Shown: positions 1-44,629 of the stretch, one piece after another
How positions within the stretch are numbered: the first letter of the stretch is position 1
Layout of the letters: each line of letters starts with the position of its first letter
DNA from: Rhipicephalus microplus
Lineage: Eukaryota > Arthropoda > Arachnida > Ixodida > Ixodidae
Length of the DNA: 64,000 nucleotides
Assembly: GCF_043290135.1 (NCBI RefSeq)
Contig: NC_134705.1
Location: 54,281,771-54,345,770 of the forward strand
Direction of reading: 5' to 3'
The notes under the pieces: model-generated
Database searches by the model: none
Seen by the model: the letters and a program-made list of their open reading frames with translations, nothing else
What the model was told of the DNA's origin: nothing
Program-made: the position numbers and the translations under genes

Positions 1-1000
1 GAGCTGGTTTAAGAAGAGGTACGCTAATAATCATATATAAACTTTTTGTGCGGCTCATCATGGTATTCGGATGTGTATTATTTTCTGGCAGTGCAGCTTA
101 TAAAATGACACCTCTAATACTGCTGGAAAGAGAAGCGTTGCGTTTGTGTCGGGGTCTCCCAATGTTTGTTGCAAACAACGTATTGTATACGGAAGCTCGC
201 CTACCTTATCTGCTAAATAGGTTAGAATGCTTACTGTGCAAACATTCCTAAAGATATACAGTTCACACCAAAGGCACTCATTTTACGTTTTCATTCAAGA
301 ACCAACTTTATTTTTCGAGACACATTGGTCGCGACTACACACCCCGCATATAATATTTGCACAAACGATATGCTACAGCAACTGAATGTAAAAACTAAAC
401 ATATTGGTCCAATACAGAACCTAAAGTCAGTACTTAGCATACAATTTGATGATATATTTCCTCATAACGCGAAAAAATTGGCACATAGGTACTTGAATGA
501 CCAGTTAGCCGATTATCTAGCTCACCTAGAGATAAGCAATATCATTGCGACTGATGAATCTGTGTTGAAAGAAAAAACTGGGTTTGGCATCTCCTCTTCT
601 TCTTTTGACTGGTCCTTTCCGAATCGACTCCCAGATTATACCCCTGTATTCATTGCAGAATTATTGGCTACTGTTCTTGCCCTACGCAAATTGTCCTCAA
701 GCGAATCATCAGCAGTTATCAATACATATTTGTTATCAGTATGTAATGCACTTCCTGCAGCAGCAAATGCAGAGCTGATGAATACGTTTCCGCATTTAGT
801 ACCGAAAAACATAAAAAACTGCATTTGCTATAGGTACCAGGCCACCACGGATTATAGTTGAACGAAATGGCGGACTGTTTAGCAGCAGTATTCATGAGTG
901 GGCGCACCATCCCAGTTTTTCATGATACAGCTTACGTGACAGCCCTAAGGTTCCGAAATGCTTCTTTGCAATAGAGGAAAGGTAATTTGAATAAATTTTG
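1..1000 (+). mobile_element. I-like non-LTR retrotransposon, 3' fragment
   Basis: The window opens inside a LINE-type element read on the plus strand. Positions 48-251 encode the C-terminal (thumb) part of a reverse transcriptase, with 'FGCVLFSG' and 'LILLEREALRLCRGLP'. The minus-strand element near 32 kb has the close match 'FGCVLFSGAPAYKVRPLILLKRESLRLCLGL', so both belong to one family. An RNase H-like region follows at 325-950. Stops and a frameshift break the frame, so the copy is dead. The RT plus RNase H order suggests the I/LOA group; the exact clade is inference. The 3' end is not sharply defined and is placed near 1000. The 5' part lies outside the window. Confidence 0.8.
325..950 (+). 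pseudogene. RNase H domain of I-like element, decayed
   Basis: RNase H cuts the RNA strand of the RNA-DNA hybrid formed during reverse transcription. Visible blocks are 'ATDESV' (first catalytic Asp of the usual T-D-[AG]-S), 'VFIAELLATVLALRKL' (catalytic Glu helix), a degraded 'NTYLLSVCNAL' where relatives have T-D-S-x-S-V-x-x-A-L, and 'PGHHGL' followed by a stop and 'LNEMADCLA', which holds the final Asp block. The third acidic position has become Tyr and the frame is broken near 860, so activity is not expected. The order and spacing match the RNase H at 30956-31690 on the other strand. Confidence 0.75.
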
Positions 1001-1907
1001 AGAATTAGAGCATTTAGGGTAGTGTTGGAATAAACAGGAATGCCAGTTAGAGGTCACTTATACCAGATTTTACTGCACAGTTTCACAACTAAAGTTTTAC
1101 CTCGACTAAAGGTGTCACCACTTTTAATTTTTGCAATGAAATTGAAACAATTGACATTTATTTTTATTGTGTTATCGTTAGTTCTATCAGAGACAAAGAC
1201 TTTTAGTACCCCCATCACAAAAGCTAAGAATACAAGTAAATCTACCAGTGCTTTTATCACTTAGCAGAACTTCATTTGGTTACTGCCAAAGGGATATATG
1301 CTCCACTGTGTTTGATTACATCAATGCCACTAAAATATTATCATGGTAGTGAACCTTAACCTTTTTCAGAATTTTATTTTATAATTCGTAGCGATGTCTG
1401 TCAAAAACAAGAGATGGTTTGACCGCTTGCTCAGCAAACATTTTTTTGTTTATTCGTAGTATTATCGGTAAAAAAATTTTTTACATAGGCTTCAATTTTA
1501 TTTTAGTTTCATTTAAGCAATCTACCACTCGATTCTTGGCCCATATTTCTCTATGAGTAAGCGCCATTTATCTGAGTTCATCAGCATCAGCATCGTAAAC
1601 AAGCTTTTGTAATTGATAGGTGCAATGGATGGTCCACTCGTTACGCTATTCAGATTGTGCAACGACTGGTTGTTGTTTAGCTGTTTTAAAACACTTTATA
1701 AGTCGTAATACCGCGTTTTCTTTCCAGACTACAAGTCTACTTAAGGAAAGTCTGCGAACAAGTAACGATATCTGTTCAGACATTGTGTTGCATAAGCTTT
1801 ACTTTGTAACGTCCATTGTACAATTGTCGACTTGACCCTATGTATGTTGTACGCTATGTATATACGTAAGCCGCATTTTTAATAAATGCCATGAAAGAAA
1901 AGAAAAC
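1001..1907. other. No recognised feature
   Basis: This AT-rich stretch holds only short reading frames without recognisable domains. I found no splice-compatible P450 exon here. It may be decayed repeat sequence upstream of the P450 exons. Confidence 0.4.
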
Positions 1908-2087
1908 TGGTGTAGCTCAGAGGCAGAATACTAGTATACGAGTGCACCCGGGTTCGAGCCCTGCTGTGTAATTGGCGCTATTTTTTTTCCAATTTCGCAC
2001 GATGTGTTTACGGACACCAACGGCGGCGGCAGCGGCGGACTCCTCGTGATCCGAGCTTTGATCTCATGATAGCTTTCGCTGTAAAAA
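1908..2087 (+). repeat. tRNA-derived SINE, full unit
   Basis: A tRNA-like head has an A box in 'TGTAGCTCAGAGGCAGAATA' and a B box in 'GGGTTCGAGCCC' at about 1950-1961. It is followed by a short T-run and a body ending in 'GATAGCTTTCGCTGTAAAA'. The same body is found in reverse orientation at 3291-3462, which supports calling this a repeat family. Such elements are transcribed by RNA polymerase III and moved by LINE machinery. Confidence 0.7.
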
Positions 2088-2097
2088 TACTAAGGTC

Positions 2098-2167
2098 ACG
2101 ATGAGATTCAAACAAACCAAGTCCGCTGCGTGCGAGCCCAGTGTTCTACCACTGAGCCACGCCTGTT
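2098..2167 (-). repeat. tRNA-like SINE head
   Basis: Read on the minus strand this is a tRNA-like head: 'GTGGCTCAGTGGTAGAAC' (A box) and 'GGTTTGAATCTC' (degraded B box). It lies tail to tail with the plus-strand SINE at 1908-2087, so the two form an inverted pair. Only the head is recognisable. Confidence 0.55.
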
Positions 2168-3290
2168 TTTTGTGAATGAAATCATCACCAGTAATTGTTA
2201 ACTATGCAACACATACTTCTGCAGAAGCCAGGCACACACTCACAAGTGTCCGAAAGGGGAAAAGGGGAATCTTTCATGGTATTGTAATAAAATGTTTACG
2301 TAACAAATTCAAAAACGAAGCGAGAAAGAACAATCACATGGCGACAATAAGCGCTCAAGCGTTACTGAGAAACCTTGAATGGCTAACACTTGGGGAGCTC
2401 TTCACATCGAGAGTTCTCCACATCGTGTTATACAAACAACAAAGGAGCGAGGCCAAACACCTGTGCTTGAAATTCATTTGCGAAACTACGCTAGGCAGGC
2501 TTGATATCGGGGAGTTAATATAAGTGATCAAGCGTTTTAGAACAGCCGAAGAACAATCAGGCGTCGAACAAACACAACCACGTTCCGAATAGGTAGTAAA
2601 ATGCTGATATGTCTTGTCTTGTCGCCTAGAAAATCTTGGCTCATACCCTTAAAGGGGATTGGCCACACTGTACTCTATAATAAAAATTTTTTACACAAAG
2701 TTTGCTAAAAAAAGAGAGACAGTAAATAAGAGTAATACTAAAGTTTCTTTAAACAAATAAAAAAGGTGGAAAGAGCAGAAAAAATCAATAAACCTAAATA
2801 TATAAAACAAATTGGTGAAAATGAAGAAGGCGGACAAAAAATTGGATATACCTGGTGGTACCACTAGCAGCGTATCCTTCCGGTTGCCTGAATGAATTCA
2901 GGCCGCATGAAAACTACAGCATAAAAACATTGCACAAAATTTCTTGGAAGTGTGTAATAGCTACCAGGATTCTTCAAAAAATGACGAAGATTATCGTAGA
3001 GGTTGTACTTTACTTTGAGCGCGACAACGGTAGGAAGAGAGACAATCGGCTGAAAAGAACGCTGACGCTAAAGTGAATTTTATTGAAGGTGCTATGACTA
3101 CTTTTATACAGAGTGCAACCAACACTGCTTATGCGCTGAGAAACATGTGACTATGAAAATTATTCTTATCTCACAAAATAATTCACTCTCTAATGCAAAA
3201 GAGAGGTGACGGTGTATTGTTTCATTGATTGATGGCGTTCTATTTAAAGAAATGTTTTTATACTATCTCTTTCATTTTTCATAGTTGCTT
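2168..3290. other. No recognised feature; possible diverged duplicate
   Basis: No domain-bearing frame is visible. The segment at about 2480-2575 ('AGGCTTGATATCGGGGAGTTAATA', then 'CAAGCGTTTTAGAACAGC') resembles 3595-3665 ('GCCTTGATATCAGGAAAGG', then 'AATCGTTTTAAAATAGC'). Each follows a tRNA-like head, so the two regions are probably diverged copies of one longer repeat. Confidence 0.35.
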
Positions 3291-3462
3291 TTTTACAGCG
3301 AAAGCTGTCATAAGATCATAACTCGGATCATGCGCAGTTGTCCGCAGCCACCGTCAATGTCCGTAACTTCAGAAAAGAAAACCTAGCAACAAAGACACAG
3401 TGGGGCCTAACACCCGGGTCTGCTGGGTGCCAGCCCAATATCTGCCACTGAGTTACGCCGGT
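3291..3462 (-). repeat. tRNA-derived SINE, full unit (inverted copy)
   Basis: This is the reverse-orientation relative of 1908-2087. It starts with 'TTTTACAGCGAAAGCTGT', the complement of the other copy's tail. It ends in a tRNA-like head that reads on the minus strand 'GTAACTCAGTGGCAGATATT' with B box region 'CCCGGGTGTTAGGCCCC'. Confidence 0.65.
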
Positions 3463-3502
3463 GCTTCGAATTTGTTGGTAATCCTTGCTCTAAAGACACA
3501 TT

Positions 3503-3562
3503 TGGGCTCGAACACGGGTCTACTGGGTGCCAGCCCAGTATTCTTCCACTGAGCTACGGTGG
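3503..3562 (-). repeat. tRNA-like SINE head
   Basis: The minus strand reads 'GTAGCTCAGTGGAAGAATAC' then 'GACCCGTGTTCGAGCCC', good matches to A and B boxes. It lies about 40 bp beyond the SINE at 3291-3462 in the same orientation and shares the '(T/C)ACTGGGTGCCAGCCCA' core with it, so it looks like a partial tandem copy. Confidence 0.55.
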
Positions 3563-4101
3563 TGCTTGAGATTTATTGGCAAACTTGCCTTAGGCAGCCT
3601 TGATATCAGGAAAGGAATTGCGTTACTACAACTTATAAATCGTTTTAAAATAGCGAAAGAGCAACCACTCGTTGCACAATGCGAATAGCAGAATTAAAGG
3701 GTTGCCAAATGCTTAACCTGTTACAAAAGCTTGTTCTTGTTCCCCTATGGCGCATACTCTCTTGCGTATACCCAACTCAGCCATCATGCCTCACCTTAGA
3801 CAGCCACTGCATGAACAATTGGCACGAAATTCTTTGCAAGTGTTTAGCGCATACCAAGCTTCTCATAAGAATGACTAAATATAGCAAAGTGAAGGCGGGC
3901 TTACTACCCAAAAGCTAACTATTATTGCTGTAGTGGTATGGAGTAAGTGTGCTTGAAGTAGTTACCCAATTAGTGTTTTGAAAGGGATCTGAAAGTCCGC
4001 TTTTCTAGCTTTGACTCTGACTGTGCTGTGCCTTCCGCGCAGACCTGGATTTTTTTATACCGTGTTTGAGAGAACAGAAGACTGTACTTAAGTTCTTGGC
4101 A
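3563..4101. other. No recognised feature
   Basis: Apart from the diverged similarity to about 2480-2575, I see no domain, tRNA or repeat unit that I can name. Confidence 0.35.
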
Positions 4102-4109
4102 GTGTACAG

Positions 4110-4366
4110 CATAGGTTGGCAAAAAAGTTGGAACTCGCTCAGACTCATTCAATAAATATATCTTGCGTTTTCGGACTCGCTCACATTCAGAGTCGCAAAA
4201 TTTTTCCTGAGCTACACTTATTCGAACTCACACTTACGAAAAGTTTCTTCAACCAGACTTAGCCAGACTCAAATACACAAAAACAATACTCACCCAAACT
4301 CACAGCCCGATCTGAGTCGCAGTGAGTTCGAGTAAGTCGACTGATGAGTGAGTTCGCCAACCTATG
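4110..4366. mobile_element. hAT-like MITE, 257 bp, with TIRs and 8-bp TSD
   Basis: The element begins 'CATAGGTTGGC' and ends with the exact complement 'GCCAACCTATG', giving 11-bp terminal inverted repeats. The octamer 'GTGTACAG' lies directly outside both ends (4102-4109 and 4367-4374), a perfect 8-bp target-site duplication. That duplication length and a terminal CA are typical of hAT-superfamily transposons. The interior is rich in GACTCAC/GAGTGAG-type motifs in both orientations, like subterminal transposase-binding repeats. There is no coding capacity, so it would be a non-autonomous copy. Confidence 0.75.
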
Positions 4367-4374
4367 GTGTACAG

Positions 4375-4932
4375 GCATGTGGCTACAATAGCCATTCTTA
4401 ACAATAGAAGCATCAAAGCAGTCATAGAACCTTCAATAAAACTCAGTGCACAGTCAGAGCTTTTCCTGGTCTGTTTTGTATTTTCCTACCCCTGTATTGT
4501 TGGTACTACAACACAACCACGATGAACCAGCTCGCCCACGTTAAGCTCTTGCTAATGACATAGAATCCCCCATTAGTGGGTATGAACCAAATAATAAAAG
4601 AATCAAGTCTAATCCATTGAATGACTCCGTACTACAGAAAAGCCATGATTATATATGGCGCAGTGGCATCCTGCAAGTGCGCTTACAGTAGTTGCAAAGA
4701 GTGTTCAAAAAAGGCTTTCAAAGGCCACTCTTCCAGCTTTCGCCATGACTGTGCTGTGCATTGCAGGCTGGCCTGGCGTTTTTTCGACGCAACCCTTAAA
4801 GTAGGTATAGTATTAGCAAAGCAGTCCAGTGAGTGAGAAAAAACTAAGAATATTAAAGCTTATCAGTTTCCCTGCATACAAGCAAACTTAGGACATACAA
4901 GCCTACATAGCAATGCGTTTATAATTGTTTGA
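4375..4932. other. No recognised feature
   Basis: Only short frames without recognisable domains are present between the MITE and the SINE relic. Confidence 0.35.
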
Positions 4933-4975
4933 TCTTATGGTGGTTTTTGGGCGTCAAACCCCACTTGTCAATCAG
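4933..4975 (+). repeat. Ruka-like SINE tail relic beside P450 exon 1
   Basis: The segment 'TTATGGTGGTTTTTGGGCG' followed by 'TCAAACCCCACTTGTCAATCA' matches the tail of the SINE at 61777-62018 with a few substitutions. It ends about 22 bp before the 3' splice site at 4997/4998, so the acceptor's upstream sequence lies directly against SINE-derived DNA. Confidence 0.6.
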
Positions 4976-4997
4976 TGCTTATATTCGTCACGTTTAG

Positions 4998-39215
<34,218 letters not shown>

Positions 39216-41769
39216 CTAAAATATAAAAACATAAGGAAGTCTCCTTCATCTCAGAGTTGATATTTGAATACAAACAGGATATAAATGCGGCTATGGTATC
39301 CTATAGCGCCTCACGTTTCTGTCGTGTGCTGAACAGTTTCACTATGCAGGCAGAATCACAGAGAAAAATGGGTTTAAGGAGGTGCAAAAGTAGCGCAAAA
39401 AAGACAAAGACAAAAAAAATGAACACCTGCAAGCGTCTTCCAGCACCTTACCAAACAGATGAAACGTATCAATGCGAGGCCTGATTATGAATCTAAATGA
39501 TTAAATGGCTGTTAGGTCGTCGAATGGGCGCTTTCAGAATAATTCGGAACGGTGGACTTACCCACTCGCCTGCGGAGCATGCGCGCAGAAAATTTAGTAC
39601 CTAGGAAGACTGCGTGCGCGGTCTTCTTATAATAGGCGACAACTTTCTGCGGTAGCCTAGCAAAGGCTACGAAGTCCAAGCACGCCCTTTTTGATTATGC
39701 TTCTGCATGTAGTTCACGAACGCCAACTTTTGTATAAGGCGTAGCCTAATGAAAAACACACAAACAAAGGATGTATATATTTTGTTCAAGATTGTTCGCA
39801 TTATTATTAGGAAGCTTTACTCATGCAGGTATTTCGTTCTTTACTGTTTCTAGTTTTTTTTCTGTTGCTCTTTCACCTTTTTCCTGCTCCGGTAAACAAA
39901 GATGGCGTCACTTGGTTGCAGCAAGTTTACATCGAAGCTTGTGAGAGAGCATGAGTGCGTGTTCAATAGGTGATCTGTATTCATCGAGCAGGAAGAAACA
40001 AAGACAGTGATTCGTAGTAAAATATCTTGTTTCTTGTAGTCGGAAATCACCGGGAACTTGTGTGCGAGTGACATCCTCAGTGAAATTGGGCCTCTAATCA
40101 CTACTCGCAAGTTTCGTAGACTGTCACACCGCCCCGCGGCCGTCAGCGTAATTTTTTCAAAGAGTATTAGAGTAGTGGCGAGGCAGCGACGCTCATAACA
40201 TATGAATGTACGTCTTGGCTGGCGTTCGGCCTTCACCGGAACATTTCTGTTGTAGTTACCGGGAGCAAAATGGTCACTAAGTTTGTCCGACAGTCTCCGT
40301 TTACTAAAAGGGTGCGCTTTTGAAACACAGTGAGGTAACAACTGAGACGTTTATTAGCGTTCATGTGTACCTATGAGCACGTTTTGTCAGTCATTTGTGC
40401 TTGAGATAAGCGGGGCACGTTTTGGTTTTCTTGCCATTCGGCGCGTGACCTTTCGATTTGTTGCTATCGCGTTCATTGCTTCGCCTTTGCGGCAACGCTG
40501 CGACTTTTTTCAAAAATGGGTCAAAAATATCACCATTGCGATAGCTTAGCGAGATGTTACATCGGCAAGGATCCGCTCAAAAATGAGGACGTGAACGTAA
40601 ATACAGAATATGATAACGCTAGTTGCGGTTTTGGGTGACAAACCAAGTAATGATCGTGAGGCACGCTTTTAGTGAAGGGCAACGTGCATGAACATCGCAC
40701 GCCAAAACAAGTGATTTGTTTGGCGTTCAGTACTTCTTCATCTTTAAAGAAACATCATATCCGAGTTTCTGAAGAGTGTAGGTGGCGAATACTATGTGAC
40801 TGCAAAAAAGGTAGAGCCAACGCGATGCAAAAAAAAAAAAGGGAAAAACGGCAGTGCAGGCCGCACATGTGCTCAGTGACTCATACTCTCTGTGGGTGCT
40901 ATATTGAACTACCCTGCGCGCCCCCTATAGGCGACGAAACTTGCGATCGGCGACCAGCCATTCTTTACCAACACCAGCTGCTTGAAGAAAAAGTGCGTTT
41001 GGAAACTGCGTAAAAACAATTACCCTTTTCCTAAATTGCTTTGCGTACGTGGTTGGTGTTTCATCTGCCTGATATTGTTGATACGATAACGCTGAAGATC
41101 GCGTACCGTAAAACCTCTTTCGTCAGCGTCTACAGAGGGTCGTTCGTTGCGCTTTGCGTGGGCAACAGAGGCATTCTTTCATATCACCTTGTTGACTGTG
41201 CAAAAACAGCGTTCTTGGCCTAGTGAAGAGTGCGTTTCACCCAGTTGGATTTACGGACGTCAAACGCCCGTTCATGACTGATCGGTGCCAAAAATTTGCG
41301 TCCCATATTTGCTTCTAAATCCACTAAAAATAACGTGAACATCTCCAGAATGCTTCAGCGTCTGTAAAAGAAGAAAAACAATATTGCAAACCAAGTATAC
41401 ACTAAAATTTAGGAAATAGTTTCTTGGCTTTGCGTTCTTCCAATCGCCGAGTACCTGCTCGACCGTGCCTTCTTTTCTGAAATAGATCTCAACCCTTCAA
41501 AGAAGTTTCGTGTTCTATCTTTTAAAATATGAACATTTTATTTATTTTCTACCAAATAAATGTAACATTACTGCTTGGTGGTCGTGCGAAAAAGTACATG
41601 TTGCATGCGATTGCGAAACTGAAATCGCACAAAAATGGACTACTTGATGTAGTAACACATGTGCAGAAGCTTCACCCACGTGGGTTTGTCTGTGCTGCCG
41701 CAGAAAGTTGTCACCGAGTAAAGAACGCAAGTGCTGTTGCTATAGTGCACCTAGATTCGCGTTGGTGCT
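39216..41769. other. Downstream of P450; nothing recognised
   Basis: This should hold the P450 3' UTR at its start. Frames up to about 160 codons on both strands (e.g. 39850-40341 minus, 40672-41013 plus) show no motif I can name. Confidence 0.35.
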
Positions 41770-41775
41770 CAGAAT

Positions 41776-42500
41776 GACGGAAAAGAAAAAAAGAAGTCAG
41801 GAAAATACAGGTACATCTGGTTCAAGAGCCAGAAGACCCAGCTTCAGTGGAGTAGTGGTGGGGTTGGAGGGGACAAAGCAGCCGGCGTCACAGGTGCAAG
41901 TAACCTCAAGATGAAAAACACTCTATCTGAAAAATCACAGCAGGTGATAATTGTCGGGGACTCGAATTTAAATCTACGTGCAGAAGCAGTCAAAGAGAGG
42001 GTAAGAGGTGACAATGGGGTTTTAGTTGAGACATTCCCTCGACGTAAGCTGAAAGCAGCCATAAGGGCAGTGATCGCAAAACTTGCTAGATCTGGTGGAC
42101 AAAACCTCGTGATAATTGTGGCTGTCTAAACCATGCCTTAATTGAAGATTCGGCCGGACTAGCGACCGCACTGCTGAAAAGAGTCGATGCCATGCGAAAC
42201 CTTTCGCCTAAAGTACAGATAGGGATATGCAAGATACTGGAAGTACCAGTACGTGACGGCTATCTGCAAAGAGCGGTTGTCAAAGATATATGACAGACAA
42301 GTCGAGAGAAAGGCTTTCAGGTATTGGAACTAAACAGAGAGGTGCATAGGTGGGGTGGTTTTGAACGAGACAGAATTCACTTCGATAAGAGGAAAGGTTG
42401 TCGACTTAGAGAGGGCGCAGTAGCTTTTTTGGTGAGCACGCGGGCCCTTCGGGTTCCAGAAGAGCTAGTAATCAGGAAAACAACCAGGCACACACTTTGA
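41776..42500 (+). pseudogene. ORF1 with SGNH/GDSL hydrolase-like domain
   Basis: 'QQVIIVGDSNLNLRAEAVKE' has the G-D-S-N of block I of SGNH hydrolases, where Ser is the nucleophile. 'VIAKLARSGGQNLVIIV' and 'LNHALIEDSAGLATALLKR' correspond to the middle. 'GGFERDRIHFDKRKGCRL' near 42360 provides the D-x-x-H catalytic pair. Esterase-like ORF1 domains are known from some CR1- and Zorro-type LINEs. At least two frameshifts or stops break it. Confidence 0.6.
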
Positions 42501-42539
42501 CAGGTGGTATAGGCAGATATGATTCCAAAGTGGCATCAG

Positions 42540-43190
42540 TAATTAGGCACGTAATGTCTGTGGCAAAAACCGATGTAGACACGCGGGCTCAGCGAATTCC
42601 GACGTAGAATATATGAAAGGGTCCCTCTAACACTTTTCAACCCCCTATTTTTCACTCGTGGACTGAGTAGACTGACGTACGGACAAATTAGTGCAGCTAG
42701 AACGGCAGCGATAGCGGTACGCAGTACAAAGTTGTTCAATTCAAAAAATTCAAAATACAAGAAACAATTGCCTACCCTCAAGTGAAATTTGGCGGGGTGA
42801 CATGACCACATTTCACTCTGACGTTGCAGGGAGCCTCTAATGACGTGGGCTGAAAGCTCTACGTAAAGGAAGCTCGTACACCACTGTTGCCTGCTCAGTC
42901 AAATGTGTTTATGACGCTGTTGCTATAACAACAGGCAACTTGGTGCCTTGACCACGCTGTTTTGTTAACGCGGACAAACAGCTGGGTGAGGCTGGTTGAA
43001 ATGAGCCTGCCCGACTTGTCAGAACTCGAGCGGGTCCTTTTGCTTCGGAGCGAGGCTTTACGCGTGCTGTGATAGGCTGCGTTCATGGTCGTCATTTCCG
43101 CCTGCGTAGTTCCAGCGACCGCCACTGTGCGCTGACGCGGTGAACAGCAATAAGGTGACACTATTGGACGATTAAAATACTAAATAATTT
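42540..43190. other. Unclassified segment between ORF1 and endonuclease
   Basis: GC-rich sequence with no recognisable frame; it includes 'CGACAGTTCTGACAAG'-like short inverted motifs only by eye. It may be an insertion, because related elements should run directly from ORF1 to the endonuclease. I could not define boundaries or a target duplication. Confidence 0.3.
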
Positions 43191-43229
43191 GATATCAGTG
43201 CTTGCACCTATGCTAAAATTATCCCCGGC

Positions 43230-43980
43230 CATTGGTCTACGCAAAACACATACAAAAAATAAGTGCTTCAAATGTGTTGGAAGGCCCCTTCGACATGCAG
43301 GGTGGCAGGAAAGGCTGAAGTGGGAATACATAGAAGAAAAGCTAAGGGAGGAGAAAGTGATGGTACATGGATTTGTAGAAACAGGTCTTAAAGGACATGA
43401 AACAGCAACTTAGCAATCTAGACTACGCGTGGGAATGTTGTAATAGAGCAGAAGACAGCAGAAAAGAGGGTAGTATTGGGGCATTCATTCATAGAACTAC
43501 AGACTGGCAAGGGGTCAAGCAGGAGTGCAGGGAACATTTATGGCTAAAATGCAAAGTTGCCGGGGGGAGGATGCTCCTGGGAATTGTATACATAATAACA
43601 GGGGCAAAAGCCAGAGAATAAAACCGAGAAATGTTGAAGTGCAAAGAAAGTTACATTGACGAAATAGGAGACGATTGCAAGGTAACTATAAGGAGATATT
43701 GAATACGCTCATGGAAGATATATATATATATATATAGTTATACTGTCCCAACAGGCATAACGCTAATAGATAAGTGTGAAACGCATGATCTAATCATTTG
43801 CAACAATACCTAGAAATGCGAAGGGCCGATAACATGCAAATAGGGAAAGCTGCAGTCGACGAAAAATTACGCAATGACATTACATGGGCAGTATGACCAT
43901 CTAAGGGTCGTGAACATAGATGAATATGGGTGACTGAGCATAAGTGACTGAGCATAACTGATTATCCTACTGTCAGACAC
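43230..43980 (+). pseudogene. AP-endonuclease-like domain of the same LINE
   Basis: Blocks: 'REEKVMVHGFVETGLKGHE' (E of the E-T block), 'WECCNRAEDSRKEGSIGAF', 'LLGIVYIITGAKARE', 'ESYIDEIGDDCKVTI' and 'LIDKCETHDLIICNNT'. An internal (TA)n run at 43717-43736 replaces the G-D-x-N block, and stops follow. Confidence 0.6.
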
Positions 43981-44161
43981 ATTCATTTCAATATATACAT
44001 ATATTCAAATACAATGTAGGATATTCAATAAAACATAGATAAGGTTGTAAGGTGTAACTTACAACATGACATTTACTCAGCTGATCATGTATACCATGCC
44101 TGAAGTATATAAAGCGTTCTAAATGATAAGCATTCCTTTGCGTAAGAAAGGCACTAGAAGC

Positions 44162-44162
44162 A

Positions 44163-44193
<31 letters not shown>

Positions 44194-44194
44194 G

Positions 44195-44242
<48 letters not shown>
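44162..44242. repeat. (TA)n array before RTE-like element
   Basis: About 80 bp of TA with one ATGTATATGTTA interruption. It ends exactly where the tRNA-like head of the RTE-like element begins. Confidence 0.95.
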
Positions 44243-44244
<2 letters not shown>

Positions 44245-44325
44245 TCTGCGGCGATGGTGTAGTGGTTACAGCATCCGCCTCGCATGCAAAACGTCTATGG
44301 TTCAAATCCCGATGCCACGCACCTT
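44243..44325 (+). repeat. tRNA-like head of RTE-like element
   Basis: 'GATGGTGTAGTGGTTACAGC' fits an A box and 'GGTTCAAATCCC' a B box, with 'CCTCGCATGC' in the anticodon-loop position. The ends 'GCGGCGA' and 'TGCCACGC' could pair partly as an acceptor stem. It may be an internal pol III promoter of the element or a separate SINE fused to it. Confidence 0.6.
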
Positions 44326-44629
44326 CAAACTGGATTAAAAAAATCAGCGTGATGGAACTGCATTAAGAGGCCTGGGGTGCGGCCTCATTGGTAACAACCA
44401 CCAGGAATGCACTCCCTCGCCAGAGCAAGATTGGCCACCCTGGTGCAGTATTCTGGCCACAACCTCCCACATGCATACGTCAATTAGCTCACAGCCTTAA
44501 TTCCCCAGTAGCTGCGAAGCAACTGACCACGGCGGCGGTCAGATCTGCAACGCAGCAGAGGATTATAATAATCTCTGGATCCTAGAGGGTTCTAAGAATC
44601 TCTGGTTCTAAGAATCTTTGGCCGCTATT

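Larger units (their letters stand above)
41770..43980 (+). mobile_element. Non-LTR element with SGNH-hydrolase-like ORF1, decayed
   Basis: ORF1 remnant (41776-42500) and an endonuclease remnant (43230-43980) lie in order on the plus strand, separated by about 0.7 kb of unrelated-looking sequence (42540-43190). No RT is recognisable before the RTE-like element begins. The endonuclease blocks ('HGFVETGLKG', 'KEGSIGAFIHR', 'HDLIICNNT') differ from those of the I-like, CR1-like and RTE-like elements here, so this is a fourth LINE type. Confidence 0.6.

Noticed and set aside
1908..1970. Functional tRNA gene
   Set aside because: A and B boxes are present, but the stems do not pair well and a SINE body follows.
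39850..40341. 163-codon minus-strand frame downstream of the P450
   Set aside because: Composition and lack of motifs give no support for a gene. Its length is possible by chance in 64 kb of eukaryotic DNA.
44243..44325. Functional tRNA gene
   Set aside because: The acceptor and anticodon stems pair only partly, and the sequence continues into the RTE 5' region.
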